The notes beneath the pieces are model-generated. The model did not search any database, was not told where the DNA came from, and saw only the letters and a list, made by a program, of their open reading frames with translations. From the NCBI GenBank assembly GCA_902785855.1, contig CADAAJ010000014.1, positions 1 to 44,164 of the forward strand: a DNA stretch of 44,164 nt, written 5' to 3'. The position numbers were made by a program, and so were the translations under genes. Shown here one piece after another: positions 9,379 through 18,344 of the stretch (position 1 is its first letter; each line of letters starts with the position of its first letter). The DNA is from an uncultured Methanobrevibacter sp. (lineage in GTDB: Archaea; Methanobacteriota; Methanobacteria; Methanobacteriales; Methanobacteriaceae).

Positions 9379-10482
9379 ATGTCAGATATTAAAGTTCCTA
9401 TTGCAAAGCCAATCATTGGAGATGAAGAAATAGATAATGTAGTTGAAGTTTTAAAATCAGGGATGATTGCTCAAGGTCCAAAAGTTGAAGAATTTGAGCA
9501 AAAATTTGCTGATTGGGTTGGAGCTGAATATGGTATAGCGGTTAGTTCAGGTACTGCTGCTTTACATGTTGCTTTACTTTCATGTGATATTGGTGTGGAT
9601 GATGAAGTAATTACCTCTCCATTCACTTTCATTGCAAGTGGGAATTCTATTTTATATACTGGTGCAACTCCTGTTTTTGCTGATATTGATTTAAAAACAT
9701 ATACATTGGATCCTAATTCAATTGAAGATTTAATCACTGAAAATACTAAAGCTATTATGCCTGTGCAGTTATATGGTCAAGCTGCTAATATGGATAAAAT
9801 TAATCATATTGCTGAACAGTATGGTTTGATAGTTATTGAAGATGCAGCTCAAGCTCATGGGGCCATATGCAATGGTTCTAATGTAGGAACTCTTGGAGAT
9901 ATGTCCTGTTTTAGTTTTTATCCTACTAAAAATATGACTACTTCGGAAGGTGGTATGATTACTACTGATGATGAAGAATTAGCTGAGAATGCAAGATTAT
10001 TCAGGGCACATGGAGCTTATGCAAGATATAGGCATGATGAATTGGGATATAATTATAGAATGACTGATATTGCAGCAGCTATTGGTCTTGCTCAATTAGA
10101 TAAAATTGATGACTTTAATAATGCTAGAATTGAGAATGCTAAATATTTAAATGATGGTTTAAAGGATGTTGATGGAATTGTAACTCCTTATTGTGCACAC
10201 GGATCAAAACATGTATATCACCAATACACAATTCGTGTTGAAAATGGAGACCGTGATGATTGGGTTGATTTAATAAATGAATATGGTGTAGGAACTGGTA
10301 TTCATTATCCAATTCCATTGTATTATCAACCAATTTATAGGACTTTTGGTATTGAAGGAGATTGTCCAAATTCTGAATTTGCAGCAGATAATGTAATTTC
10401 TCTACCTGTTCATCCTTCTTTAACAAAAGAAGATTTAGATTTAGTCATTGAAGCTGTTAAAAAAGCTTCTGATGAAATCTAA
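9379..10482 (+). CDS. DegT/DnrJ/EryC1/StrS family PLP-dependent sugar aminotransferase
   Basis: A 367-residue PLP enzyme of the family that aminates nucleotide-linked keto-sugars for surface glycans. Conserved segments are SSGTAALHVAL near residue 55, ITSPFTFIASGNSI, EDAAQAHGA near residue 155 (the Asp that contacts the PLP ring) and SFYPTKNMTTSEGGMI near residue 181, in which the lysine is the PLP-binding residue. The C-terminal YHQYTIRV and IPLYYQP stretches are also typical. The likely product is an amino sugar for pseudomurein or surface glycan, but substrate cannot be told. It stands alone, with GGTGAT before the ATG, and overlaps the convergent next gene by 4 nt. Confidence 0.9.
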   Translation: MSDIKVPIAKPIIGDEEIDNVVEVLKSGMIAQGPKVEEFEQKFADWVGAEYGIAVSSGTAALHVALLSCDIGVDDEVITSPFTFIASGNSILYTGATPVFADIDLKTYTLDPNSIEDLITENTKAIMPVQLYGQAANMDKINHIAEQYGLIVIEDAAQAHGAICNGSNVGTLGDMSCFSFYPTKNMTTSEGGMITTDDEELAENARLFRAHGAYARYRHDELGYNYRMTDIAAAIGLAQLDKIDDFNNARIENAKYLNDGLKDVDGIVTPYCAHGSKHVYHQYTIRVENGDRDDWVDLINEYGVGTGIHYPIPLYYQPIYRTFGIEGDCPNSEFAADNVISLPVHPSLTKEDLDLVIEAVKKASDEI

Positions 10483-10787
10483 TTTTTTAACATTTTTTCA
10501 ACGGTGCTAACTTTAGCATCTAATGTTCTATTTTCTAAATCTCTTCTATCATCTATTTTTATCACAGTATATACTCTTCCAATTCCTAGTTTAAAAATTG
10601 TTTCTTGGGCATTGGCTATGGCATCGTATAATTCTTTTAAATTTTCTGCTTCTATTTGTGTTCCCATTCCTGTTAACTGATAATTTAGCCCTGAATCTTT
10701 AATAGATTGAACTGCAGCAGTTACATATTCTTTACATTCTGTAGTTTCACTTCCGACTGGTAATATTGCAAAATCACATGTTATCAT
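10479..10787 (-). CDS. MTH1187/YkoF-family thiamine-binding-like protein
   Basis: A 102-residue ferredoxin-fold protein of the MTH1187 family (formerly DUF77). Members bind thiamine or a related small ligand at a dimer interface; the cellular role is unclear. The start MITCDFAILPVGSET, the central YQLTGMGTQIEAENL and the late GIGRVYTVIKIDDRRD are characteristic. It is a single gene: its end overlaps degT by 4 nt and the 56 nt upstream separate it from the divergent tRNA thiolase gene. A GGTGAAAAATT segment precedes the ATG and may act as a weak ribosome binding site. Confidence 0.85.
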   Translation of the reverse strand: MITCDFAILPVGSETTECKEYVTAAVQSIKDSGLNYQLTGMGTQIEAENLKELYDAIANAQETIFKLGIGRVYTVIKIDDRRDLENRTLDAKVSTVEKMLKN

Positions 10788-10843
10788 AATTTTTCACCTT
10801 TTGGTAAAATTATTTATTTATCTTTGTATAAATTAATTTAGTA

Positions 10844-11695
10844 ATGGTTAAATTAAACAAAGATGAATTCAATGAAAAGATTTTTAAAAGAATTAATAAA
10901 TTAATCGAAGATTATAAATTAATTAACGAAGGTGAATTAATAGCTATTGCATTATCTGGTGGTAAAGATAGTGTTTTAACATTACATGCTCTTAAAAATT
11001 ATCAAAATTATTTAAACTTTGATTTAGTAGCAATTAGTGTTGATGAAGGAATTGACGGATATAGACAACACGGTATTGATTCAGCTGTTAAAAATGCCAA
11101 GGATTTGGATATTGAATTAATTCAAAAATCTTTTAAAGATGAAGAAGGATTTAATTTAGATGATATTTATCATGAATTTAAAAGTGCATGTATTCCATGT
11201 GGAGTTTTTAGAAGAAATATTTTAAACAAAACTGCCTATGAAGTTGGGGCTTGTAAAATTGCCACTGGTCACAATCTTGATGATGAAATTCAATCTTTTT
11301 TAATGAGTTTTGCACGTGGAGATACAATAAAATTTTCTAAATTTGGTCCGGAACTTGATGTAATTCATCCGAAATTAATTCCAAGAATTAAACCATTATG
11401 GAATACTCCAGAAAAAGAAGTGGGTATGTGGGCGGTTTTAAACAATATTGATATTCATCTTGATGAATGTCCTTATTCTCATTTATCCCTGAGAGCAAAA
11501 ATTAAAGAATTTTTAAATGTTAGTGAAGACCGATATCCGGGTATAAAGAATAATGTAATGAAATCATTCAATCAAATTTTAACATTTGAAAATGATATTT
11601 CAACTAATCTTAATGAATGTGAACGATGTGGTGAACCTACTTCGTCACATATTTGTAAAGCCTGTGAGTTAAAAGAAGAGTTGGGTGTTGATTAA
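10844..11695 (+). CDS. tRNA 2-thiolation-type ATP pyrophosphatase (TtuA/Ncs6 family)
   Basis: PP-loop ATPase that adenylates tRNA uridine (position 34 or 54) for sulfur insertion. The PP-loop ALSGGKDSVLTLHAL is near residue 37, CIPCGVFRRNIL with paired cysteines near residue 122, and ATGHNLDDEIQSFLMSFARGD near residue 146. A C-terminal zinc ribbon CERCGEP...CKAC closes the protein. The N-terminal zinc ribbon present in many TtuA/Ncs6 proteins is absent, and an in-frame stop 15 nt upstream rules out a longer start. No ribosome binding site is seen; a TTTATTTAT element about 29 nt before the ATG suggests a leaderless mRNA. TtuA and Ncs6 subtypes cannot be separated here. Confidence 0.82.
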   Translation: MVKLNKDEFNEKIFKRINKLIEDYKLINEGELIAIALSGGKDSVLTLHALKNYQNYLNFDLVAISVDEGIDGYRQHGIDSAVKNAKDLDIELIQKSFKDEEGFNLDDIYHEFKSACIPCGVFRRNILNKTAYEVGACKIATGHNLDDEIQSFLMSFARGDTIKFSKFGPELDVIHPKLIPRIKPLWNTPEKEVGMWAVLNNIDIHLDECPYSHLSLRAKIKEFLNVSEDRYPGIKNNVMKSFNQILTFENDISTNLNECERCGEPTSSHICKACELKEELGVD

Positions 11696-11721
11696 GAGTA
11701 AAGATTTAAATCTTTACTCTT
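11694..11721. terminator. Perfect 28-bp palindrome, shared terminator of two convergent genes
   Basis: Bases 11694-11707 (AAGAGTAAAGATTT) are followed directly by their exact reverse complement to 11721. The palindrome contains the stop codons of both facing genes (TAA at 11693-11695 and, on the minus strand, at 11716-11714). It is symmetric, so it can form a hairpin in either transcript. No long U-tract follows on either strand, so termination efficiency is uncertain. Confidence 0.65.
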
Positions 11722-13549
11722 GCACTGTTGTTGATTTTCTAACTGTATTTGTAGAATATGTTGCTTGGTAATAAACTGTTTGTCCAACATTAAGTTTTTC
11801 AAGTTCTGATTTTTTAATTGTTACTTTTGCAATACCTTTTTTGTTTGTTTTTGCTTTGTATGTTTTTTCGTTAAATTTAAACTTAATTTTTTTGCCTTTT
11901 TGTAGTTGTTTATTTTTTTTCAATATTGCTTTTAATGTAATTTTTTTTGCTGATTTTTTAACTTTAACGGGTTGGAGTGATAATTTTGTAGTAGGTATTA
12001 CTTTAACAATGAATGTTTTTGAGTAAAAATCATCTTTTCCATAGTATAAAACTTTTATTAGATGTGTTCCAGGTTTTAACTTGGAAATAACTTTACTTAC
12101 TTTTTTCTTTGATAATGGCATATTTTTATAGTATTCATGGTCTATGTATATTCCAACTGTACCTTTATTTGGTTTTCCTTTGAAGTTTACAGTAATGCTC
12201 TGTCCATATTTAATTTTTTCATGATTAACATTTGCAGAATAACCTTTACTATTTTTTTTAACTTCAATATCCATTATTTCATCATTATAATCATCCATAA
12301 TATTAAAAAGTACATAACTGCTTGTGTAATTTCCTATTGTATATTCTATAAGACAGTGATGTCTTCCTTGGGATAATGATTTCAATGGTATACTTGCATG
12401 ACCATCTTTTATGGTAACTGTCAGAATTTCATCTTTTTTAGTAATGATTGGTCTTTCATCATCAAAAGTATAATCAGTAGTTACTTCATATAATGTTACA
12501 GTACCTGTTGTTCCTAGAGGTGCGGTTAGTATTATGTATTCTTTTTCACCAATTGACATAGAGTCGTCCCATCTTATTTTTGGAACAACTTCATAAGTAC
12601 GATTTATAACTTCATTTGGATATTTTGCATCAGAATATTCTGCAAAAACAGTGTATTTTCCAATTAAATTTTCAGTTGATATTTTTAACTGAGCTTTACC
12701 ATTAGAAACTGGAACATTATATTTTTTACCATTAAATGTATATATTACATTACCAGTTGCATCTTTTGGTAATAAAACAGTTAATGTTAAAGTTTTTGGC
12801 CATTCGACTTTATATTGAATCATATTAAACTCATATGTTGATTTAACTTTCTTTTCTAAAATATATGGTTTATCTGATCCTGTTTGATTATAAACAACTT
12901 TGATGTTATAATCTTTATATTCTCTTTTTAGATTTAGTTCACTCCATTTAATTGATTTAAAAAATTCATTTATAGTTTCATTGTAATATTTAATGTCATC
13001 CACATAAATTGTTATTTTCCCACTTATATTGCCGTGTATGGATATAATTTCAGATGAATCTTTTGTAATCATATTTTGTATTCTGATTTGGGGATATATA
13101 TTAACTGTTTTATTTTTAATAATTGAAGGATTTGTTCCATCAAAATATTTTACAGATAAATTATATGTTCCTACTCCTAATCTTGGAGTTAAATCATCTT
13201 TTTTAACAATATAACAAGGAGTTTTGTAATATTCCTCATCATATAATGAAGATATTTCTTTATTTAACAATTCAGTTTCTCCATTTGATACGCTAAGATT
13301 TCCTGATAATTTTTTATTATGTGAATCTATATGAACTATAGGTTCATTGTCATAGGTATTAACATCATGGAAATAAATTTCAATGTCTTCAGGTTCTTTA
13401 AGAGTATCTTCTTTTTGAACTTTTAAGGTTTCTTCAGGAATTGCAGTTTTTTGAAGAGGTTCTGTCTGGTCAACGTCTTCTGCTGCACTGACAATACCTA
13501 AAGCAAAAATAAATATTAAAAACATTGCTAATAGATATTTAAATTTCAT
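11714..13549 (-). CDS. Secreted adhesin-like protein with Ig-like repeats
   Basis: A 611-residue exported protein. Residues 1-22 (MKFKYLLAMFLIFIFALGIVSA) form a signal peptide with a basic start, hydrophobic core and AxA-like end. The rest is a series of beta-sandwich Ig-like modules with Asn/Thr-rich strands (GNISGKITIYVDD, TGTVTLYEV, KPNKGTVGIYID). The last 90 residues are lysine-rich (KGKKIKFKFNEKTYKAKTNKKG) and resemble the end module of Methanobrevibacter adhesin-like proteins. No C-terminal membrane segment or LPxTG motif is seen, so attachment may be through wall binding. A GGGAGGAAAAT ribosome binding site precedes the ATG. Which ligand it binds is unknown. Confidence 0.8.
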   Translation of the reverse strand: MKFKYLLAMFLIFIFALGIVSAAEDVDQTEPLQKTAIPEETLKVQKEDTLKEPEDIEIYFHDVNTYDNEPIVHIDSHNKKLSGNLSVSNGETELLNKEISSLYDEEYYKTPCYIVKKDDLTPRLGVGTYNLSVKYFDGTNPSIIKNKTVNIYPQIRIQNMITKDSSEIISIHGNISGKITIYVDDIKYYNETINEFFKSIKWSELNLKREYKDYNIKVVYNQTGSDKPYILEKKVKSTYEFNMIQYKVEWPKTLTLTVLLPKDATGNVIYTFNGKKYNVPVSNGKAQLKISTENLIGKYTVFAEYSDAKYPNEVINRTYEVVPKIRWDDSMSIGEKEYIILTAPLGTTGTVTLYEVTTDYTFDDERPIITKKDEILTVTIKDGHASIPLKSLSQGRHHCLIEYTIGNYTSSYVLFNIMDDYNDEIMDIEVKKNSKGYSANVNHEKIKYGQSITVNFKGKPNKGTVGIYIDHEYYKNMPLSKKKVSKVISKLKPGTHLIKVLYYGKDDFYSKTFIVKVIPTTKLSLQPVKVKKSAKKITLKAILKKNKQLQKGKKIKFKFNEKTYKAKTNKKGIAKVTIKKSELEKLNVGQTVYYQATYSTNTVRKSTTVQE

Positions 13550-13628
13550 TTTATTTTCCTCCCCTGTTTTTATATATTGTAATATTTATTTTTCATTATT
13601 TAATTATTTCTTTGGTATTTAATTTGTA

Positions 13629-13745
13629 ATGGTTATATATTGTGTATATCATATCATTGAACTAAATTCTATTCTAGAGGTTGCTTCAAGAGGTGGGGAT
13701 AGAAATGGAGTAGCTGGTCACATGCTTTATTTGGTTTTGAAATGA
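13629..13745 (+). other. Short ORF or gene remnant in a 310-nt intergenic region
   Basis: The 13550-13859 gap between the adhesin-like gene and the cation exchanger holds one 38-codon frame from ATG 13629 to TGA 13743-13745. Its second half (EVASRGGDRNGVAGHMLYL) is richer in G and C and looks more protein-like than the surrounding DNA. There is no convincing ribosome binding site. It may be the tail of a decayed gene or a chance ORF. Nothing else recognisable lies in the gap apart from the upstream sequence of the adhesin-like gene. Confidence 0.25.
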
Positions 13746-13859
13746 AACATCATTATTTTAAATATAAGAATATATGGATTAAAAATGTTCAAGTTTTAGT
13801 ATAAAATAAAATATGTTTTAGTGAAAATCATTGTATTTAATGGTTTCACTATTTTTTTT

Positions 13860-14804
13860 TTAATTTCTTAATATTGCAAATATCATATATGCGATAAATA
13901 ATGAAACTAATATAAATCCTTCTTTTTTATCAAATTTCTCTTGTGTTCTTGCGAAGACATAACATAATACTGTTACAAATATCATTAATGCAATATCAAC
14001 AATCATTGATTTTTGTAAGACTATTGGGCTTATTGTACTACTTGCTCCAAGTACAAATAAAATATTAAATATGTTTGATCCAATAACATTTCCTATAACT
14101 AACTCGTTTTCATCTCTTTTTAAAGCAGTAAGTGAAGTAACAAGTTCAGGTAAAGAGGTACCTATAGCAACAATAGTCAAACCTACTAATGTTTCACTCA
14201 TTCCAAGTGTTATTGCTATGGATGAAGCACTGTCAACTACAAAGTTTCCACCAAGAACAATTCCGATAAATCCAATAATAATATAAATTATACTTCTTAA
14301 AGGTGTTAATTTTGCTTCATCAACATATTGTGATTCAACTGATTTTCTTGCTGTATAAACAAGATATCCAACATATCCTATAACTAAAAGAAGTAATATA
14401 ATACCTTCGATTCTTGATATGTTCCAGTTTAATACAATAAATCCGGATAATAATATAGTTATTATCACTAAAAAAGGCAAATCTTTTTCAAGAAGTTTTC
14501 TTCCAATTTGTAATTCATTTAAAAATGCACATAAACCAATAATTAATAATATATTAAAAAGATTACTTCCAATTACATTACTGACAGCCATTGCATTATT
14601 TCCGGTCAGTGATGAGGTAATTGAAACTGCTGCTTCAGGAGCACTTGTTCCAAATGCTACAATTGTAAGTCCTACAATAATTGTGGGGATTTTTAAAATA
14701 GATGCAACACTACTTGCTCCATCAACAAAAAAGTCAGAACCTTTTATTAAAAATACAAATCCTGCTATCAATATAACAAATTGAATTAAAATTCCGGCAT
14801 CCAT
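13860..14804 (-). CDS. Na+/Ca2+ exchanger-type cation antiporter (CaCA superfamily)
   Basis: Integral membrane antiporter of 314 residues with about ten hydrophobic segments. The two alpha repeats are clear: GLTIVAFGTSAPE with SNVIGSNLFNI in the first half, and GLTIVAIGTSLPE with GNVIGSNIFNI in the second. These acidic and serine/asparagine residues form the ion sites. The family (YrbG-like) swaps sodium or protons for calcium across the cell membrane; the exact ions are not predictable. It begins 3 nt after the CorC-type gene, so the two are surely one transcript, pointing to shared work in cation balance. Confidence 0.9.
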   Translation of the reverse strand: MDAGILIQFVILIAGFVFLIKGSDFFVDGASSVASILKIPTIIVGLTIVAFGTSAPEAAVSITSSLTGNNAMAVSNVIGSNLFNILLIIGLCAFLNELQIGRKLLEKDLPFLVIITILLSGFIVLNWNISRIEGIILLLLVIGYVGYLVYTARKSVESQYVDEAKLTPLRSIIYIIIGFIGIVLGGNFVVDSASSIAITLGMSETLVGLTIVAIGTSLPELVTSLTALKRDENELVIGNVIGSNIFNILFVLGASSTISPIVLQKSMIVDIALMIFVTVLCYVFARTQEKFDKKEGFILVSLFIAYMIFAILRN

Positions 14805-14807
14805 AGT

Positions 14808-16121
14808 TTATTCCTCTGTTATTTCAGGACCTGAATCACTTACAAGAACTTTATCAATTTGATGCCCATCAATATCAATTATTTCAAATGTGAATCTTCC
14901 ACATTCGTATTTATCTTCTTCATTTGGTATTTTTCCACTTAAACTTAAAATAAATCCTGCTAATGTAGTGTAATTATCTTCTTCTTCATTAGGTAAATTT
15001 TCTTTAAGTTCAAATAATTTTTTAAATCTATCAATTGGGTATCTACCGTCAATTAACCAGGTTCCATCGTTTCTCTGTACTGCTTGAGGTTCATCTTCTT
15101 CATCAATACCTGGAATATCTCCAACAATTCCTTCTAATAAATCGTTTAATGTAATTAAACCTTCAACACTTCCAAATTCATCAACAACAAGGGACATGTG
15201 AACATATTCCTGGTTTTCTTTAAATTCTCTTAATAGTTCAAGTGTTTCTAGGTTTTCAGATACAACTAATGGTTCTTTTACAATTTTATTTATATCAAAA
15301 TTTTCTTCACTAAACATTAAAGAAAGAATATCTTTGGCTTGAACAACTCCTATAAAATCATCCAATTCTCCACTGGATATTGGGAATATGGATCTTCTAC
15401 TTTCAATAATTTTAACTTTATTTATTTGTTTGTCATCTTCTAAATTAATCCAGATGATTTCATTACGAGGAGTCATAATGCTATCGACTTTTTGGTCATC
15501 AAGTTTAAATACTCTTTGAATAATGTCTTCTTCCTCTTGTTCTATTGTTCCATCTTCTCTTCCTTCTTTAATCATCAGTTCAATTTCTTCTTCAGTAACA
15601 CGGTCTTTATTTTTATTTTCAATTCTCATTAACCATAGTAAGAAACTGCTGGATTTAGCAAGAATAAAACTAACTGGTCTTGCAATTTTTGAAAGTATTA
15701 CCATGCTTTTAGCAACTTTAAGTGAAACTTTTTCCGGTTCGTTTAATGCAATAACTTTTGGTACAATTTCACCTATTACCAATGTTAAATAGGTTGTTAC
15801 AACAACAACTATAATGATACTGATTAAATCATTGTATGGTAAAAAGGATATTAATCTTGAAAGGGGTTCAGATAATGTTACTCCTCCAAATGCCCCTGTT
15901 AATACTCCGATTAATGATATTCCTATTTGAACTGTTGATAAAAATTCGTTAGGGTCTTCAAGCAAGTCAAAAACAATTTGAGCTTTTTTATTTCCTTCTT
16001 CTAAATATTTTTGTAATTTTGCTTTTCTAACAGATACAACAGCAAGTTCGGCCATTGACAGATAACCTGTAAGTATTATTAAAATTAATATTATAATTAT
16101 CTCGAGTGTCGTTCCAATCAT
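14808..16121 (-). CDS. CorC/HlyC-type membrane protein (CNNM/DUF21, CBS pair, transporter-associated domain)
   Basis: A 437-residue membrane protein. Residues 1-190 form the DUF21/CNNM transmembrane domain with an export-like start (MIGTTLEIIIILILIILTG) and helices near residues 60-130. Two CBS motifs cover about 205-330 (VDSIMTPRNEIIWI and FIGVVQAKDIL). The C-terminal 80 residues are the CorC_HlyC domain (DGTWLIDGRYPIDRF, TTLAGFIL). The family is linked to magnesium/sodium export or regulation of cation transport. It is coupled to the exchanger gene downstream and lies 23 nt after the DUF1922 gene, so the three may form one operon. Confidence 0.9.
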   Translation of the reverse strand: MIGTTLEIIIILILIILTGYLSMAELAVVSVRKAKLQKYLEEGNKKAQIVFDLLEDPNEFLSTVQIGISLIGVLTGAFGGVTLSEPLSRLISFLPYNDLISIIIVVVVTTYLTLVIGEIVPKVIALNEPEKVSLKVAKSMVILSKIARPVSFILAKSSSFLLWLMRIENKNKDRVTEEEIELMIKEGREDGTIEQEEEDIIQRVFKLDDQKVDSIMTPRNEIIWINLEDDKQINKVKIIESRRSIFPISSGELDDFIGVVQAKDILSLMFSEENFDINKIVKEPLVVSENLETLELLREFKENQEYVHMSLVVDEFGSVEGLITLNDLLEGIVGDIPGIDEEDEPQAVQRNDGTWLIDGRYPIDRFKKLFELKENLPNEEEDNYTTLAGFILSLSGKIPNEEDKYECGRFTFEIIDIDGHQIDKVLVSDSGPEITEE

Positions 16122-16144
16122 TTTTAACAGACCATTAAAACTAA

Positions 16145-16357
16145 TTATAAGTCACTAGCTAATCTAAAGCCAGTGTTTCCATATATTTTATCTTGCATTT
16201 CTTGAACTGCCAAGGATGCATCTTCTCTTGTAGCTACTTTTTTGAATATTCTCCTTGATTTTACTTTAATTGTTTTTCCACAAACACATTTCCGGGTAGC
16301 CACTCCTTCCTTTGCATATAATGCACGTCCGCAGTCACAACGAAATATAAGATACAT
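16145..16357 (-). CDS. DUF1922 zinc-ribbon protein (MTH1184-like)
   Basis: A 70-residue protein similar to MTH1184 of Methanothermobacter, whose structure is known but whose function is not. Four cysteines (FRCDCGR and RKCVCGK) form a probable metal-binding ribbon in the first 30 residues; the rest is a basic then helical tail. I chose the ATG at 16357 because the MYLIFRCDCGRALY start matches the family; the longer frame to 16399 adds 14 residues of AT-rich leader sequence. It lies between the TraB-family gene and the CorC-type gene, in the same direction. Confidence 0.85.
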   Translation of the reverse strand: MYLIFRCDCGRALYAKEGVATRKCVCGKTIKVKSRRIFKKVATREDASLAVQEMQDKIYGNTGFRLASDL

Positions 16358-16421
16358 AATTTTTTTCCATTTAAAATTAATAGTAATTATATTATTCACG
16401 ATATATTATTTAAAAGTTTAC

Positions 16422-17600
16422 TTATCCACCAAACATTTTGATGAATAGTGGTATGAAAACTTTTGATGGTAAAATTACTAATGTTGCTATACTAACTCCT
16501 AAATTAGTTCCAACAACTACTAATAATATTCTAAATATATTATTTCCCCATAAGTCTCTAAAACTTTCCATATGGGCTAAGTTCTTAATATCACTTTGTC
16601 TTACTTTTCTATATTTGGCTTCAACTAATCCTGAAAACCATCCTGCTGCAAGTAATGGGTGAATTATTGTTAAAGGAGCAACTAATCCTCCAACGATTGC
16701 TGAAATTAATTTGGAACCTGATAGGATCGATCCAATGAATCCCATTAGCATACTTATTGCAAAAAATTCATATAGGTTCCAGGTTATATTTATCCCATTA
16801 ATAAATGCCAGAAAAAATATCACAACGAATAATATTGGTATCATTGCAAGGATAATTTTAGTCCATGGAATTCCTTTTTTATCATCAATTACTTCTAAAT
16901 CACTAAATTTTGGTAGTGTTTCGGGATGGTCTAGATAATTTTCTATTCCAGGTTTGTGTCCTGCTCCAACAACAGCAATTACATGGTCCTGTTGTAAATT
17001 CATTATTTTTCCTGCAAGATATGCATCTCTTTCATGAACAAGAACTTCGTATACACTAGGTGCTTCATCTTTAAATATTTCCATTAAATCATCTAAATTT
17101 TCAGGATTTTTTAATTCTTCCACATCAATATCCTCTTCATCTCCATGACCTAAAGCTGAAGCAATTAACCCGAACATAAATTTAGCTTTTTCAATAAATC
17201 CCATTTTATTCAAAGCTCTTTGAAGAGTTATATTAACATCTCTGTCTATTAATGCTATTGGAATTCCTAAATCTTCACTAGCTTCAATTGCACCAATCAT
17301 TTCAGAACCTGGTGCCACATCAAGATCTGCCCCAATTTTTGATTGGAAATAACTTAGAAGTGTACTTGTAAAAAATAACCCTACTTTATTTTCTTTAATT
17401 ATTTTAGTGACTGAGATAGAATCATCTTCTTCAATACCATTCATCTGATTTTTTAAACGTGTATATCTACCGATATCTAACTCAATTGCTACTACTTCGG
17501 GATGCTGTTCGTATATTGCATCTTTTACTTCATTTACACTTTCTTCAGATACATGGGCAGTACCTATTATAGTTAAACATTCTCTTTTCAAAAAAAACAC
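16422..17600 (-). CDS. TraB/PrgY-family membrane protein
   Basis: A 392-residue protein with a soluble N-terminal TraB domain and a C-terminal membrane part. Conserved points in the TraB domain are LTIIGTAHVSEES near residue 9, VAIELDIGRY near residue 36, ALIDRDVNITLQRAL near residue 126 and VVGAGHKPGI near residue 211. Four or more hydrophobic segments follow from about residue 250 to the end. In enterococci the relatives quench peptide pheromone and in eukaryotes they sit in organelle membranes; the archaeal role is unknown, possibly a membrane hydrolase. It ends 22 nt before the longer DUF1922 frame and appears to lead the minus-strand cluster. Confidence 0.85.
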   Translation of the reverse strand: MFFLKRECLTIIGTAHVSEESVNEVKDAIYEQHPEVVAIELDIGRYTRLKNQMNGIEEDDSISVTKIIKENKVGLFFTSTLLSYFQSKIGADLDVAPGSEMIGAIEASEDLGIPIALIDRDVNITLQRALNKMGFIEKAKFMFGLIASALGHGDEEDIDVEELKNPENLDDLMEIFKDEAPSVYEVLVHERDAYLAGKIMNLQQDHVIAVVGAGHKPGIENYLDHPETLPKFSDLEVIDDKKGIPWTKIILAMIPILFVVIFFLAFINGINITWNLYEFFAISMLMGFIGSILSGSKLISAIVGGLVAPLTIIHPLLAAGWFSGLVEAKYRKVRQSDIKNLAHMESFRDLWGNNIFRILLVVVGTNLGVSIATLVILPSKVFIPLFIKMFGG

Positions 17601-17654
17601 ATCTTGTATATATTAATAATTCTAACTAATATTATGAAGTTTAAATATATAAAG

Positions 17655-18344
17655 TTAATCTTTGTATAATATCAATTCTTTATTTTTATATATTGCAACA
17701 TTATTTGTTATATTCTTTTGAAGGCAAAAGTCAACATCTTTTTTATATCCAAGTTCAATTAATCTTTTTCCTGATTTTGAATTTAAAAAGGCTTTTTCAA
17801 CTAATTCGGTGTCTCTACTTGCTAATATTGCTGCTTTTGCATATTCACTTAATTCATAATTCTTTAAGTTTTTACAAATCCAAAATAATATTTCTCCTGA
17901 TGCTAAAAAGTCTTCAATAGCAAATTCGCCTTTCACACCTGCCATAACAACATCAATATGATTTGAAGCTAGTTTGGAGCTTATTTTACCTGTGGATCTT
18001 CCATTTATCATACTTCCAACCAACACTTTTCCAGACATATTTTCAAGTATTCTGGTTCCATTACTGGTTGTTAATATTAATGTGTCTTCATCACTGTTAA
18101 ATTCATTTAGTTTTGATGGTGAATTTCCAATATCAAATCCTTCAATTTTTGCTCCTCCACGCTCTCCTGCAAGAATTCCTCCTAATTTATTTTTTAATTC
18201 AAATCCTTCTTCGGGAGTAAAACAGGGGATAACTTTTTTAAAATTATTTAAAGCAAGTGTTATTGTGGAACTAGCTCTAAGAGCATCAACCATTATTGAA
18301 ACATCACTACTTTGACTTTGTTCAAAACTTAATGTTACTTTCAT
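17655..18344 (-). CDS. comB: 2-phosphosulfolactate phosphatase (coenzyme M synthesis)
   Basis: Removes phosphate from 2-phosphosulfolactate in the phosphoenolpyruvate-derived route to coenzyme M, in the cytoplasm, with magnesium. Family motifs are IMVDALRASSTITLAL near residue 18, LAGERGGAKIEGFDIGNSPSKL near residue 55, and LTTSNGTRIL near residue 90. The start at 18344 (MKVTLSFEQ) was chosen over 18383 because the latter would overlap the divergent gene and adds a non-conserved leader. The minus-strand TATA (TTTATATG, 18372-18365) is centred about 25 nt ahead of this ATG, which fits a leaderless mRNA. The protein has 229 residues. Placement near the mcr cluster fits its role. Confidence 0.92.
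   Translation of the reverse strand: MKVTLSFEQSQSSDVSIMVDALRASSTITLALNNFKKVIPCFTPEEGFELKNKLGGILAGERGGAKIEGFDIGNSPSKLNEFNSDEDTLILTTSNGTRILENMSGKVLVGSMINGRSTGKISSKLASNHIDVVMAGVKGEFAIEDFLASGEILFWICKNLKNYELSEYAKAAILASRDTELVEKAFLNSKSGKRLIELGYKKDVDFCLQKNITNNVAIYKNKELILYKD

Noticed and set aside
14071-14784. Plus-strand frames opposite the cation exchanger
   Set aside because: Antisense shadows of a membrane protein gene without start signals.
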